Source: an uncultured Methylococcaceae bacterium (GTDB lineage Bacteria; Pseudomonadota; Gammaproteobacteria; Methylococcales; Methylococcaceae). From it: a stretch of 57,364 nucleotides of DNA. The stretch covers positions 1-57,364 of the forward strand of contig CAIOOA010000304.1 in the NCBI GenBank assembly GCA_903859815.1. The letters run 5' to 3'. A program made the position numbers and the translations under genes. A model generated the notes under the pieces. That model had not been told where the DNA came from. It saw nothing but the letters and a program-made list of their open reading frames with translations, and did no database searches. The stretch's first letter is position 1; each line of letters opens with the position of its first letter. Below, piece by piece: positions 41,110-51,931 of this stretch.

Positions 41110-43406
41110 ACCGACAAGTCAGTGCCAACGGCATGGCCGGTGACACTTGCGAGGCTGATCTTGCGGAAAATCTTGATGAAATACCAAGCATCAGTGTAGG
41201 AGGCTTGGTGGAACATGAACCTCTGCCCAAAGATCCGGCTGAAACCCCGCAGGATAAGCTGATCCGGCGGCTGATCGCCATGCTAAACGAATACCTCGAC
41301 CCACTCCAAGTGGAAGATGTGTTGCGCGCCTACCGTTTGGCGGAACGCGCTCACGAAGGCCAGTACAGGGTCAGTGGGGAAGCTTATATTTGCCATCCGA
41401 TTTCGGTTTCCATCATCTTGGCCGGCATGAGGATGGATGCCAAGGGTGTCATGGCCGGATTGCTACACGACGTGATTGAGGACACTGATATCACCCGCGA
41501 GCATCTTGCCAAAGATTTTGGCGAAGAAGTCGCCCAACTGGTGGACGGGGTCAGCAAGCTTACCCAACTTGACAGCAAGTCCCGCGCCGAAGCCCAAGCC
41601 CAGAATGTGCGCAAAATGGTCATGGCCATGGTTAAGGACCTGCGGGTGATCATGGTCAAACTCGCCGACCGCCTGCACAATATGCGGACTCTAGGAGTCA
41701 TGGCATCTCAGCGCCGCCGCCGTATTGCCAAGGAAACATTGGACATCTATGCACCCATCGCCAATCGGCTAGGAATGAATGAATTGCGCATGGAATTGGA
41801 AGATTTGGGCTTTGCCGCCTACCACCCCATGCGTTATCGTGTGCTTAAGCGCGAAGTGAAAAAAGTGTGCGGCAACCGCAAGGAAATCATCACCAACATT
41901 GAAAACTCGATTAACGCCCGGTTGGGGGATTCCGGCCTGACCAATTTCAATGTCGCCGGAAGGGAAAAGCATCTTTTCAGTCTTTATGAGAAGATGCGGA
42001 CCAAACATCTGTCGTTTGCTGAAGTGCTTGATGTTTATGCTTTCCGAATTGTCACCAACACGGTCGACGAGTGCTATCGCATCCTAGGCATAGCCCACAA
42101 TCTTTACAAACCCGTTCCAAACCGTTTCAAAGACTATATCGCGGTTCCCAAAGCCAACGGCTACCAATCCCTGCATACCGTACTGGTCGGGCCTTACGGC
42201 CAGCCTCTGGAATTTCAAATTCGCACCTCTGCCATGCACCACATGGCCGAATGTGGCATTGCCGCCCATTGGCTTTACAAATCGGAAAACGAACAGGTCT
42301 CCATTTCGCAGTCACGCGCCCACGAGTGGCTGCGCGACTTGTTGGAAATCCAAAAACATGCCGGTGACTCGCTGGAGTTTCTCGACAACCTTAAGGTGGA
42401 TCTGTTCCAGCATGAGGTCTATGTCCTCACCCCCAAGGGCAAAATCATCAAACTGCCGCAAGGGGCCACCATTGTCGACTTCGCCTATGCGGTTCACACC
42501 GACGTAGGCAATGCCTGCGTATCGGCGCGAGTCGACCGAATTTTATCCCCCCTGCACACTCCGCTAGTGAACGGCCAAACGGTGGAGGTCATCACCGCCC
42601 CGTGGGCGAGGCCAAACCCATTGTGGCTGAATTTTGTTGTCACCGCCAAAGCTAGGTCCGCCATTCGCGGCTATCTGCGCAACTTCAAGAAACAAGAAGC
42701 GATCAACTTAGGGCGCAAGCTGCTGGAAAAGGAACTCGGCGCCCGTGGCATGAGACTGGAAGACATCAGCGATGCGCGCTTTAACGATTTATTGAAAGCA
42801 TTAGAGCTGCCTTCCCGCGAGGCTTTACAGGAGGATATCGGCCTTGGCAACCGTTTGCCCTTCCTTGTCGTCCGCTTGCTGATGCAAGAAGAAATCAACC
42901 CACAAGAGTCGAAAACGGAAGGAATCGAAAAAATACCTCGCACACCGCTCACCATCAAAGGGGCTGAAGGCATGGTAGTCTGCTTGGCCAAATGTTGCCG
43001 CCCGATTCCAGGCGATGCGATTATGGGTTTCTTCAATCCGGGCAAAGGCATTGTTGTGCATTTGAGCGACTGTAAAAATATCATCGACTTGCGCAAAAAA
43101 CAGTTCACCGGGCTGGATGTGGAATGGGACAGGTTAGTCACCGGCGATTTTTCTGTTGAAATCAGACTGGAATTGCTCAATAAGTTAGGAACCTTGGCAA
43201 AAGTGGCTTCAGCCATTTCCAAAATGAATGCAAATATTGAAAACGTGCAAATCACCAACCAAGACAGTGAATTGTCCACCGATATCATTACTTTGGCCGT
43301 CAAAGATCGAGCCCACCTAGCCAATGTCATGCGCGAACTGCGAAAATTATCTGTCGTATTGAAAATATCCCGTATCAAATCCGAAACCAAACCTAAAAGA
43401 CCATGA
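41106..43406 (+). CDS. spoT: Bifunctional (p)ppGpp synthetase/hydrolase SpoT
   Basis: Up to 766 residues. The HD hydrolase domain shows [32 protein letters not shown] and [13 protein letters not shown]. The synthetase domain has the substrate loop and [43 protein letters not shown] ([20 protein letters not shown]), zinc-finger-like ([19 protein letters not shown]) and ACT domains follow. HD residues are intact, so both synthesis and breakdown of ppGpp are expected. The start is unsure: TTG 41106 overlaps rpoZ; ATG 41133 is an alternative. The N-terminus is about 60 residues longer than typical SpoT. Confidence 0.95.
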   Translation: MNRQVSANGMAGDTCEADLAENLDEIPSISVGGLVEHEPLPKDPAETPQDKLIRRLIAMLNEYLDPLQVEDVLRAYRLAERAHEGQYRVSGEAYICHPISVSIILAGMRMDAKGVMAGLLHDVIEDTDITREHLAKDFGEEVAQLVDGVSKLTQLDSKSRAEAQAQNVRKMVMAMVKDLRVIMVKLADRLHNMRTLGVMASQRRRRIAKETLDIYAPIANRLGMNELRMELEDLGFAAYHPMRYRVLKREVKKVCGNRKEIITNIENSINARLGDSGLTNFNVAGREKHLFSLYEKMRTKHLSFAEVLDVYAFRIVTNTVDECYRILGIAHNLYKPVPNRFKDYIAVPKANGYQSLHTVLVGPYGQPLEFQIRTSAMHHMAECGIAAHWLYKSENEQVSISQSRAHEWLRDLLEIQKHAGDSLEFLDNLKVDLFQHEVYVLTPKGKIIKLPQGATIVDFAYAVHTDVGNACVSARVDRILSPLHTPLVNGQTVEVITAPWARPNPLWLNFVVTAKARSAIRGYLRNFKKQEAINLGRKLLEKELGARGMRLEDISDARFNDLLKALELPSREALQEDIGLGNRLPFLVVRLLMQEEINPQESKTEGIEKIPRTPLTIKGAEGMVVCLAKCCRPIPGDAIMGFFNPGKGIVVHLSDCKNIIDLRKKQFTGLDVEWDRLVTGDFSVEIRLELLNKLGTLAKVASAISKMNANIENVQITNQDSELSTDIITLAVKDRAHLANVMRELRKLSVVLKISRIKSETKPKRP

Positions 43407-43789
43407 AAAAAGAAGTCATCCACACCCACGACGCGCCTGCGGCCATTGGCACTTACTCGCAGGCGGTTAAAGTTGGCAACACGGTTTACCTTGCCGGACA
43501 AATCCCGCTAGACCCCACCAGCATGACGATGGTGACGGATAATATGGAAGCGCAAATCCGACGAGTGCTGGACAATATGAAAGCCGTCGCCCATGCGGCG
43601 GGCGGAACGCTAGATGATATTGTCAAACTCAACGTCTTCCTCGTCGAACTGTCGCATTTCCCACTCGTCAATGAAATCATGGCTGGCTATTTTTCCGAGC
43701 CCTACCCCGCCCGTGCGGCCATTGGCGTGGCCTCCCTGCCGCGTGGCGCGGGTGTTGAGATGGATGCCATCATGGTGTTGACCGATTAG
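43403..43789 (+). CDS. ridA: RidA family enamine/imine deaminase
   Basis: 128 residues. [47 protein letters not shown] and [20 protein letters not shown] are the RidA signature, including the Arg of PARAAIGV that binds the carboxylate of the substrate. RidA hydrolyses reactive 2-aminoacrylate-type enamines made by PLP enzymes. It overlaps spoT by 4 bases (ATGA) and is followed by recG after 23 bases, a common gammaproteobacterial order. Confidence 0.95.
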   Translation: MKKEVIHTHDAPAAIGTYSQAVKVGNTVYLAGQIPLDPTSMTMVTDNMEAQIRRVLDNMKAVAHAAGGTLDDIVKLNVFLVELSHFPLVNEIMAGYFSEPYPARAAIGVASLPRGAGVEMDAIMVLTD

Positions 43790-43812
43790 TTTAACGACAG
43801 ATAAATCTTGGC

Positions 43813-45894
43813 ATGTCGCTTACTGAGGCTACAGACAGCCCTAAAATTGCTTCACTCAAAGGTGTGGGCGCAAAGACACTGGAACGCCTTGCCAAACTCA
43901 ACTTGTACAATGTGCAGGATTTGCTGTTCCATCTTCCTTCCCGTTATGAAAACCGAACCACCTTGATGCCTTTGGGGACAGTCAGGGCGGGTGACCAAGC
44001 CTTGGTGGAAGGGCAAGTGGAAGTGACGGAGGTCATTTCCAGAGCCCGCCGCTCCTTGGTTTGCCGCATCAGCGACGGCACAGGTTCACTGTACCTGCGT
44101 TTCTTCCATTTCTCCGGTGACCAATTATCGCGCCTGAAACCCGGAACTAGGCTGCGTTGTTTTGGTGAAGTGAGGGAAGGGTATTACGGCGCAGAAATGG
44201 TCCATCCCGACTATCAACAGATAGCCGACGAAGAGGCAGGAAGGATTAATCAAAGCTTGACACCGGTCTACCCGTCCACCGAGGGCTTGCACCAAAAAAC
44301 GATCCGTAGCCTAGTGGAAAAAGCCTTAGATTTATGCATAGAAAATGATGCCCTATTACAGGAATGGATTCCAGAGGAACTGCTGGCATCCTTAAACTTG
44401 CCGCCCCTGAGCGAAGCCGTCAGAATCTTGCACCAGCCTTCTGCCGAGTCGGCTACCGAGTTGCTAGGCCAAGCCCAACAACGCTTGTCTTTTGAAGAAT
44501 TATTGGCTCATCACCTCAGTGTCAGCCGCTTTCGCAACCATATGCGGCAGCAAGCCGCTCCCGTCATGAGTTTGTCCAAGAAAGTCTCCAAGCAGTTCCT
44601 AGACTCCCTACCTTTCGCCCTAACCGGTGCGCAAAACCGGGTCATTAAAGAAATCGCCGCCGACTTGAAGTCATCCAAACCGATGATGCGGCTGGTGCAA
44701 GGTGATGTGGGTTCCGGCAAAACCGTGGTTGCGGCATGGGCGGCGCTGGCAGCCTTGTCATCACGGTTTCAAGTCGCCTTCATGGCCCCGACTGAATTAT
44801 TAGCCGAACAGCATTACCGCAGCTTTAGCCATTGGCTGGAACCGCTCGGTGTTCAAGTGGCTTATTTGGCAGGCAAACACAAAGGACAGATACGCCGTGA
44901 AACCTTGGAAGCCATTGCCAATGGTCAGGCCGGGGCGGTGCTAGGAACCCACGCCTTATTCCAAGAAGAAGTTAAATTTCATCGTCTTGGTTTGGTGGTA
45001 ATTGACGAGCAGCATCGCTTTGGCGTACACCAACGCTTGGCCTTGCGCGAAAAAGGGGCGAGGGACGGACTCTATCCCCACCAACTCATCATGACCGCCA
45101 CGCCCATCCCCCGCACCCTCGCCATGCTCGGCTATGCCGATTTGGATGTGTCGATCATAGACGAACTACCGCCGGGGCGCAGCCCGGTCAAAACCTCGGT
45201 CATACCGTCTACTCGCCGACATGAAGTCATCGCCCGCATAGACGACTGGGTGAAAGGTGGCAAACAAGTGTACTGGGTTTGCACACTCATCGAAGAATCC
45301 GAGGTCATGGAATGTGAAGCGGCAGAAAACACCGCCGCGTCCCTGATCGAGGCATTGCCGAATGTGCGAATAGGACTTGTCCACGGGCGCATGAAGTCAG
45401 CCGAAAAAGAGGAGGTCATGGCTGCATTCAAATCGGGGGCCATTGATTTGTTAGTGGCAACCACCGTGATAGAGGTCGGCGTGGACGTGCCGAATGCCGG
45501 CTTGATGGTCATCGAAAACCCCGAACGCTTGGGGCTGGCCCAATTGCATCAGTTGCGCGGACGGGTCGGGCGTGGACCCGGCGATAGCTTTTGTGTGTTA
45601 ATGTACCAACCGCCGTTGACATTGGGCGCAAAGGAACGGCTGGGCATATTGCGGGAAACCAGCGACGGTTTCGTGATTGCTGAAAAAGATTTGGAACTGC
45701 GCGGACCGGGCGAGTTGTTGGGCATACGCCAAACCGGGCAAGTCCAATTTCGCATCGCCGACCTAGCCCGTGACAGTGACCTGCTGGATCAAGTCAAAGC
45801 CACCGCCGAAACCTTACTGGATCATCACCCGGATTCGGTGGAGCCATTATTGCGGCGTTGGTTGGCAGACGGGGTGAGGTATGCGGAAGTTTAA
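43813..45894 (+). CDS. recG: ATP-dependent DNA helicase RecG
   Basis: 693 residues, standard length. The wedge domain (OB fold) occupies the first 280 residues (GVGAKTLERLAKLNLYNVQD, FHLPSRYENRT). Helicase motifs are LVQGDVGSGKTVVAAWAAL (I), APTELLAEQHYR (Ia), VIDEQHRFGVHQR (II, RecG-specific), TATPIPRTLA (III), GRMKSAEKEEVM (IV), ATTVIEVGVDVPNA (V) and QLRGRVGRGPGDSFC (VI). It remodels stalled forks and Holliday junctions. Last gene of the rpoZ-spoT-ridA-recG run. Confidence 0.97.
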   Translation: MSLTEATDSPKIASLKGVGAKTLERLAKLNLYNVQDLLFHLPSRYENRTTLMPLGTVRAGDQALVEGQVEVTEVISRARRSLVCRISDGTGSLYLRFFHFSGDQLSRLKPGTRLRCFGEVREGYYGAEMVHPDYQQIADEEAGRINQSLTPVYPSTEGLHQKTIRSLVEKALDLCIENDALLQEWIPEELLASLNLPPLSEAVRILHQPSAESATELLGQAQQRLSFEELLAHHLSVSRFRNHMRQQAAPVMSLSKKVSKQFLDSLPFALTGAQNRVIKEIAADLKSSKPMMRLVQGDVGSGKTVVAAWAALAALSSRFQVAFMAPTELLAEQHYRSFSHWLEPLGVQVAYLAGKHKGQIRRETLEAIANGQAGAVLGTHALFQEEVKFHRLGLVVIDEQHRFGVHQRLALREKGARDGLYPHQLIMTATPIPRTLAMLGYADLDVSIIDELPPGRSPVKTSVIPSTRRHEVIARIDDWVKGGKQVYWVCTLIEESEVMECEAAENTAASLIEALPNVRIGLVHGRMKSAEKEEVMAAFKSGAIDLLVATTVIEVGVDVPNAGLMVIENPERLGLAQLHQLRGRVGRGPGDSFCVLMYQPPLTLGAKERLGILRETSDGFVIAEKDLELRGPGELLGIRQTGQVQFRIADLARDSDLLDQVKATAETLLDHHPDSVEPLLRRWLADGVRYAEV

Positions 45895-45955
45895 TAGGGG
45901 TATCTGTAAAAATAAAGATACTCGCCTCAAAATATATTAATTTGGAGACAAAATG

Positions 45956-46231
45956 ATGAACATATCTGAAAAAAACCACCGTCCATGGTTAATCGCATTA
46001 ATAAGCTTCGCTTTATTCGGATTATTGGCTTGCAGCAAGGTCAATCAACAAAACTACGACAAACTAAAAATCGGCATGGGTTATGGCGAGGTCATCGCCA
46101 TGCTTGGAGAACCCGACCAATGCGAAGCCTTGCTGGCCTTCAAAAGCTGCACATGGGGCAAAGACCCGAAAACCATCACGATCAGGTTAGCCGCCGAAAA
46201 GGTGATACTGTTTGAGAGTCAGGGGTTGTAG
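45956..46231 (+). CDS. Small lipoprotein, SmpA/DUF3862-like
   Basis: 91 residues. A signal (PWLIALISFALFGLLAC) ends at lipobox Cys. The mature part, VNQQNYDKLKIGMGYGEVIA then MLGEPDQCEALLAFKSCTWG, matches the BamE/SmpA-like BLIP fold seen in DUF3862 proteins (LKxGMxYxEVxxxLGxPDxC). Two cysteines may form a disulphide. Function is unknown. The ATG at 45956 is 7 bases after GGAGA and is preferred to the ATG one codon earlier. Confidence 0.82.
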   Translation: MNISEKNHRPWLIALISFALFGLLACSKVNQQNYDKLKIGMGYGEVIAMLGEPDQCEALLAFKSCTWGKDPKTITIRLAAEKVILFESQGL

Positions 46232-46252
46232 AGTTTCTGAACCCCCCCTTTT
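46222..46252 (+). terminator. Possible intrinsic terminator
   Basis: GGGGTT (46222-46227) pairs with AACCCC (46240-46245) around a 12-base loop, followed by CCCTTTT. It overlaps the stop of the small lipoprotein gene. The T-run is short, so confidence is modest. Confidence 0.4.
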
Positions 46253-46412
46253 GCCAAGCTTCGACATTACCATCGATCTTGACTAGGGGGCGTTCGATTT
46301 GAATGCAAAGATCATTGAAGTAAAATACCTATTACTCGCATTTAATGCATCTCAAATTAGGAGACAAATCAAACCATCAAACACATCTAGATTGTAGTCT
46401 CATTATTTTTTA

Positions 46413-47774
46413 TTAAAGACCTAATTGCTTTTCAATCCAACTTTGAAGAAGATTCACTGCTATTTCCCCAGTTTTTTTGGAAACACTGATTAAAAAATCT
46501 TTCAAGACTTTGCTTGCCTTAAGTTTATCTACTTCTTTGCCACTCTTGTCTGCTATTTCATAAACTGCGGTTTCCAATTCTACTTTATTATCAGAGCCAT
46601 ATTTGTTAATGATGTTTATTAATTCATTATGCTCATGAGTAAAATGTTGATTACCATAAATTTCTTGTGCAGTTACATTGTTTACAGCTTGAATGAATTG
46701 AGGCCGGATATTTAAAGTCAATCCCCCAGTATTTGCTTGATTAGGTGCAAAAAAATGTGCAAGCATCAGATTTCCAGATAATGGGATTATCTTTGTTATT
46801 ATTGCGTTAAGCTCTATCCATTCTGCATCTGTCAATCCATAATCAAGGAATTCTGATTCAAACCTATGCCTAATTGCAAGTGCTTTATGTTCCGCTTCTT
46901 GTTTTATATCCAGATGTAAGCGCTTTGCTTCCTTGGAGTACCGTGAAATAATCGTAGTAAGATCAGAGGGATTCAAGCTTTTTAGTCTAAGTAAACTTGT
47001 TGCGGCTTCTATGTCTGTCGCACATAAATCCATCAAGTGTGAAAAATTCTGAAACTCGGTCGTGAGTTCTGATCCATTGCTAGGGGAGTCTCCATGAAAC
47101 TCGTAGATAACCCCATAATCTGTTCTTCTTTGGTCTAATCGAACCGAAACTTTATCGACCTTTGTTAGATAGTCTCTAAAAAGCTCGAGAAATCGATCCG
47201 CCTCGTTCGACCAAATCCTACCCGCTGGAACGTAAATACGAAAGAGTAAGTTCCGCTCAGTGTCATCAAGGAATGATTCTGCCAAAACAGTAACTTCAGC
47301 ATTTGTTTTATAGGGAACTAAATGTATTTTTTGCTGGCGTAGCCATGTAATTATATTTTCAATAGTTTCCTTGGTTGGATAAAATTTGTACTGCTCTTTG
47401 AATTTATCATCTTGCTGCCCAAGAAAAAGATCATCAAACATGAAAAACTGGTTCGGAATAGTTGAAAGCTTGGCAAATAAGCGAACCTTTACTTCACTAT
47501 ACTTATCTTCTGACAGTAAATGCACTACTCTTGGTGTTAGCTTTCCCAAAACACAGGAGACTTTGTATTGGTCAAATATTTGTAAAATTGTCTCCCAATT
47601 CTCAGGCAATGAATCTAGTATTTTTTTCTTATACTGTCGATTTGAAGACTTAAGGGAACTCAGAATTCCTTCGTGATCAACCCAACCAAGTAATAATACT
47701 AGAGGTTCTTCTGGGTTGAGAATAAATTCAAGCTCGCCGTCTTCGTTCTGAAACAAATCTTCTGTGTTGTGCAT
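46413..47774 (-). CDS. Hypothetical protein, 453 aa, AT-rich
   Basis: Not recognised. The protein is acidic and soluble with no signal peptide. The N-terminal third is mixed alpha/beta (EEPLVLLLGWVDHEGILSSL, VKVRLFAKLSTIPNQFFMFD); the middle has a long helical stretch (YSKEAKRLHLDIKQEAEHKA); the C-terminus is helical (KKTGEIAVNLLQSWIEKQLG). No kinase, nuclease or TIR motif was seen. Base composition is clearly more AT-rich than recG or smc on either side, which suggests horizontal acquisition. It is flanked by short gaps and has no partner gene, so it could be a single-gene accessory (possibly defence) protein; that is a guess. Confidence 0.65.
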   Translation of the reverse strand: MHNTEDLFQNEDGELEFILNPEEPLVLLLGWVDHEGILSSLKSSNRQYKKKILDSLPENWETILQIFDQYKVSCVLGKLTPRVVHLLSEDKYSEVKVRLFAKLSTIPNQFFMFDDLFLGQQDDKFKEQYKFYPTKETIENIITWLRQQKIHLVPYKTNAEVTVLAESFLDDTERNLLFRIYVPAGRIWSNEADRFLELFRDYLTKVDKVSVRLDQRRTDYGVIYEFHGDSPSNGSELTTEFQNFSHLMDLCATDIEAATSLLRLKSLNPSDLTTIISRYSKEAKRLHLDIKQEAEHKALAIRHRFESEFLDYGLTDAEWIELNAIITKIIPLSGNLMLAHFFAPNQANTGGLTLNIRPQFIQAVNNVTAQEIYGNQHFTHEHNELINIINKYGSDNKVELETAVYEIADKSGKEVDKLKASKVLKDFLISVSKKTGEIAVNLLQSWIEKQLGL

Positions 47775-47865
47775 TTTTTCAAATTTATCGCTTTAAGTTA
47801 TTAGCATTTACTTACTATAGATGCGCAACAATTGGGTTGCCCAAGCGAGTCAGTATATTACAACC

Positions 47866-48255
47866 TCATGGCAACACCACCACCTCCGGCGCTATCCAGC
47901 TTTCTTTGCGATGCTCGACGACGATGGTGGTGTAAATGCCACCGCGCACGTTAAATTTTGCGGTGATGCGCATGAAATTGGGCGAGGTGGCGGCAACTAG
48001 ATCGTCCAATACTTGATTGGTGACGGCTTCGTGGAAAGCGCCTAGGTCGCGGTAGGACCAAAAATACAATTTGAGCGACTTCAATTCCACGCATAATTCA
48101 TCAGGTACATATTCGATCAAAAAGGTGGCAAAGTCGGGTTGGCCGGTTTTGGGACATAGACAGGTGAATTCCGGCGCATCAATGCGGATCGTGTAATTCC
48201 TGCCGGGTTGAGGGTTGGCGAAGGTTTCGAGTTGCTTGCTAGGAGTCGTGGTCAT
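47866..48255 (-). CDS. queF: NADPH-dependent 7-cyano-7-deazaguanine reductase
   Basis: 129 residues, the short unimodular QueF type. The nucleophile lies in [20 protein letters not shown], followed by [20 protein letters not shown], the QueF ELKS-type motif binding NADPH, and [16 protein letters not shown]. It reduces preQ0 to preQ1 in queuosine biosynthesis. The gene is alone and divergent from smc with about 150 bases between starts. Confidence 0.95.
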   Translation of the reverse strand: MTTTPSKQLETFANPQPGRNYTIRIDAPEFTCLCPKTGQPDFATFLIEYVPDELCVELKSLKLYFWSYRDLGAFHEAVTNQVLDDLVAATSPNFMRITAKFNVRGGIYTTIVVEHRKESWIAPEVVVLP

Positions 48256-48408
48256 GCTGGAATACGTTTCGGTTTAGGCTGATTGCGTTTAGTCCGTTAT
48301 AATAAAGCTTCGTTCCTGCCCAGACCAGTCGTTCTCTTGCCATTGCCATCCCTATCATCCCTGTTTTTCCTAACCGTCAACCCGGTAGGCTTGCCCTGCG
48401 CCGAATAA

Positions 48409-51400
48409 ATGCGTCTGGATAAGATCAAACTCGCCGGCTTCAAGTCATTTGTCGATCCGACCTCCATCCCCTTGCCGGGGAACTTGGTTGGCGTTGTCGG
48501 CCCGAACGGCTGTGGCAAATCCAACATCATCGACGCGGTGCGCTGGGTGATGGGTGAAAGCTCAGCCAAGCATTTGCGCGGTGAGTCCATGGCCGATGTC
48601 ATTTTCAATGGCTCATCTTCTCGCAAGCCGGTCAGCGTGGCCTCGGTGGAATTGGTGTTTGACAATTCCGACGGCACTGCACCGGGGGAATACTCTCAAT
48701 ACCGCGAAATTTCCATTAAACGCCAAGTGACCCGCGACGGTGTGTCGGCTTATATGCTCAACGGTTCGCGTTGTCGCCGTAAGGACATCACCGACATTTT
48801 CCTCGGAACCGGCCTAGGCGCGAGAAGTTATGCCATTATTGAGCAAGGCACCATTTCCCGCTTGATCGAAGCCAAACCCGACGAGTTGCGGCAGGTGATC
48901 GAAGAAGCGGCGGGCATTTCCAAATACAAGGAACGCCGCAACGAGACTGAAATCCGCATGAGGCACACCCAAGAGAACTTGGAACGCTTGCAAGATGTGA
49001 TCGATGAGGTGGCAAAGCACATCGCCAACTTGCAACGCCAAGCCAAGAAAGCGGAAAAATACACGGCCCTGAAAGAGGAAGAACGCCTTTATCGCTTGCA
49101 ATTGCTAGGTTTACGCTGGCGCAAATACGATGAACTGCTGAAACAACATCAAGCCGTATTGCTGGAATGTGAAATGAGATACAGGGAGTTGGTCAGCGAA
49201 GAAAACGCACTGATCGCCAGGGAAACACAAGCCAGGGAGAAGCGGGAGTCATTGCAAAAAACGCTCAATGAACGGCAAGGCCGGTTTTATGAGGTAGGCG
49301 CTGAGATTAGCCGACTGGACCAAGCAATCAAACACGCCCACCAAACCCGAGACGGACTGCAAAGGGAACGGGAGCGTTTGAAAGCCGAACAAGCCCAAGC
49401 ACAAACTCAATTAACGAATGATCGAGAGCAAATTGACGACGTTCGCGAAGAATTGCTTAATTTGCATACAGAGATCAAACAAGCCGAAATTGCGGAAGCC
49501 CAAGCCGCCGCAGAACGGCTGGATGCAGATATCGCATTGAAGGCTTGGCGGGTCGAGTGGGAAGCTTTTCGCGGAGAACTGGCCGGGTTCAAATCCCAGG
49601 CCGAAGTCGAGCGGGCTCGCATACGCCAAATGGAGGATCAAAGCCGCCAATTGCAGATTCGCAGTGAGCGCTTGGGCAAAGAACGCAATGAAATTGAAGA
49701 GAGTTTGCGCGATTCCGAACTTGAGAGTCTGCAAGAAATGCTGGCACTGGCCGAAAATGATCAGCAAGAGGTGCTAAGCCGCTTGGAAACATTGCAAAGC
49801 ATCGTCCGTGAACAGCGTAATCTAGCCAAGTCTTGTCAAGAAGACTTGAACAAAAAACGGGCGCAGTTGCACACCAGTCAGGGTAAAATCAGCTCCTTGG
49901 AATTGCTGCAACAACATGCCATGGGCAAAGATCGCGCAGCGCTCAAGCAATGGTTGAGCGATGCCTCCTTGCATGATGCCAGCCGTTTGGCCGAACATCT
50001 TGAAGTGAGTCCCGGCTGGGAGTCGGCAGTGGAAAATGTACTTGGTTTGCATTTGGAGGCGGTCTGCGTCGAAGACACCACGCATTACCTGCCAATGCTG
50101 AACGGCGGCAAACACCCCGAATCCATGGCTTTCTTCGAAAAACGCCGTTCGGGAATCACTTCCGGCGAGATTGATGGCGAGCGCTTGCTGGATTGCATCC
50201 AATCCTCATGGAATTTGAATCCCTTACTCGGTGGCATTTATCGGGCAGGTAACTTAGAGGAAGGCAAGGAATTATGCAGAAAGCTGGAAGAGCATGAATC
50301 GGTGGTGACCCCTGACGGGGCTTGGATGGGTCCGGGTTGGCTGGTCATGAAAAAACCAGACGATGCCAAGGCCGGGGTGTTGAAACGTGAGCGCGAATTG
50401 CGTGAATTGAAAGCACATCGCGACGAATTACACGCTAATGTCGGCAAACTTGAGCAAGATTTGAATCTGGCGGAGGAGTCTGCGCGACAAGCTGAATTTG
50501 AACGCGAACAGCGTCAATCCGAAGCCAATCGAATGGCCGCCGACATGACCCGTTTAAAATCTCAGATCAGTGCCTTGTCCGCACGATTTGAACAAGCGAC
50601 CAAGCGTTTGCGTCAGCTTGAGGCGGAACTGGAAGACTTGGCGGAGAATCTGCAAAACAACGCCGAGGAAACTGCCGAAGCCCATGCCCAATTACACCAC
50701 GCTGAGCAGAAAGTAGCCGAATTGGAGCATCGCACCCAGACTCTAAGCTTACGCCAGCAAGACTTGGAGCAGCGCTCGACGGCATCGGAAGCCGCCTTGC
50801 GCCAAGCCCGTGACCTTGTTCAAGGACTGAAAAGCCGTTGTGAAACTTTAAAATCCACTGAGGCGTTAACATTGAAGCATGTGGAACGTGCCGAAGCGCA
50901 AAACCGACACACTAGCGAACGCTTGGCAGAATTGGCAATGCGCATGGAAGAAGCCGGTGCGCCGATGGACGACGAATTGGAGGCTTTGGAAGAGCTCCAT
51001 GAGCAGCGTACCGTCGTCGAACGCGAGTTGGCCGACATTCGCCAGAAATCCACTGAGGCCGAGGCCGAATTGCAGTCCCTGAACGAAGCCAAAATGCGCA
51101 AAGAACGTGACTTGGATGCCTTGAAAAAGCGCTTGGAAAAGACCAAACTGGATTATCAAGAAAATGAGGTCAGACGTTTGACCGTGCAGGAACAATTTGA
51201 CGAAATCGGCGCGAATCCCGAACACGTGATACCCGGCATTCCCGAGGATGCCGAAGAAAAGGAGTGGCAGCACCGAGTGACCCAATTGGCGGATGAAATC
51301 AATCGTCTGGGGGCCATCAACTTGACGGCCATGCAAGAATACAACGAACAGTCCGAGCGTCTGCAAACCTTGGACGCTCAACGCAAAGATTTGGAAGACG

Positions 51401-51921
51401 CGCAAGCCACCTTGACCCAAGCCATTGAAAAAATTGACCGCGAATGCCGCGCCCGCTTTAAGGACACCTTTGACCGCATCAATATCGGCATACAACGCAT
51501 GTTTCCCAAGCTATTTGGCGGCGGTCAGGCATATTTGGAGATGATTGAACGGGATTTGCTTGAAACCGGAGTGACGATCATGGCCCGTCCACCCGGCAAA
51601 CGCAACAGTTCCATCCATTTATTGTCCGGTGGGGAAAAAGCGCTGACGGCGGTGGCTTTGGTCTTCTCCATCTTTGAATTGAACCCTGCACCTTTCTGCC
51701 TGCTGGATGAGGTGGACGCCCCGTTGGACGATGCCAACGTCGGGCGCTTCAGCCAATTAGTCAAAGAAATGGCAGAAAAGGTACAATTCCTATTTATTTC
51801 ACATAATAAAGCAACCATGGAAATCGCCCAGCATCTCGCCGGGGTTACCATGAAAGAACCCGGGGTCTCCCGCATCGTCGCGGTGGACATCGATGAAGCC
51901 GTAGAACTTGCAGCATTGTAG
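48409..51921 (+). CDS. smc: Chromosome segregation protein SMC
   Basis: 1170 residues, full length. VGVVGPNGCGKSNIIDAVRW is Walker A. Long coiled coils run from about 170 to 500 and 660 to 1000, separated by the hinge near 510-640 (LEVSPGWESAVENVLGLHLE). The C-terminal head has IHLLSGGEKALTAVALVFSI (signature) and FCLLDEVDAPLDDANVGRF (Walker B). It compacts and segregates chromosomes. It starts with ATG 48409 and is followed by zipA 10 bases after the stop. Confidence 0.97.
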   Translation: MRLDKIKLAGFKSFVDPTSIPLPGNLVGVVGPNGCGKSNIIDAVRWVMGESSAKHLRGESMADVIFNGSSSRKPVSVASVELVFDNSDGTAPGEYSQYREISIKRQVTRDGVSAYMLNGSRCRRKDITDIFLGTGLGARSYAIIEQGTISRLIEAKPDELRQVIEEAAGISKYKERRNETEIRMRHTQENLERLQDVIDEVAKHIANLQRQAKKAEKYTALKEEERLYRLQLLGLRWRKYDELLKQHQAVLLECEMRYRELVSEENALIARETQAREKRESLQKTLNERQGRFYEVGAEISRLDQAIKHAHQTRDGLQRERERLKAEQAQAQTQLTNDREQIDDVREELLNLHTEIKQAEIAEAQAAAERLDADIALKAWRVEWEAFRGELAGFKSQAEVERARIRQMEDQSRQLQIRSERLGKERNEIEESLRDSELESLQEMLALAENDQQEVLSRLETLQSIVREQRNLAKSCQEDLNKKRAQLHTSQGKISSLELLQQHAMGKDRAALKQWLSDASLHDASRLAEHLEVSPGWESAVENVLGLHLEAVCVEDTTHYLPMLNGGKHPESMAFFEKRRSGITSGEIDGERLLDCIQSSWNLNPLLGGIYRAGNLEEGKELCRKLEEHESVVTPDGAWMGPGWLVMKKPDDAKAGVLKRERELRELKAHRDELHANVGKLEQDLNLAEESARQAEFEREQRQSEANRMAADMTRLKSQISALSARFEQATKRLRQLEAELEDLAENLQNNAEETAEAHAQLHHAEQKVAELEHRTQTLSLRQQDLEQRSTASEAALRQARDLVQGLKSRCETLKSTEALTLKHVERAEAQNRHTSERLAELAMRMEEAGAPMDDELEALEELHEQRTVVERELADIRQKSTEAEAELQSLNEAKMRKERDLDALKKRLEKTKLDYQENEVRRLTVQEQFDEIGANPEHVIPGIPEDAEEKEWQHRVTQLADEINRLGAINLTAMQEYNEQSERLQTLDAQRKDLEDAQATLTQAIEKIDRECRARFKDTFDRINIGIQRMFPKLFGGGQAYLEMIERDLLETGVTIMARPPGKRNSSIHLLSGGEKALTAVALVFSIFELNPAPFCLLDEVDAPLDDANVGRFSQLVKEMAEKVQFLFISHNKATMEIAQHLAGVTMKEPGVSRIVAVDIDEAVELAAL

Positions 51922-51931
51922 AGGTATTGTA

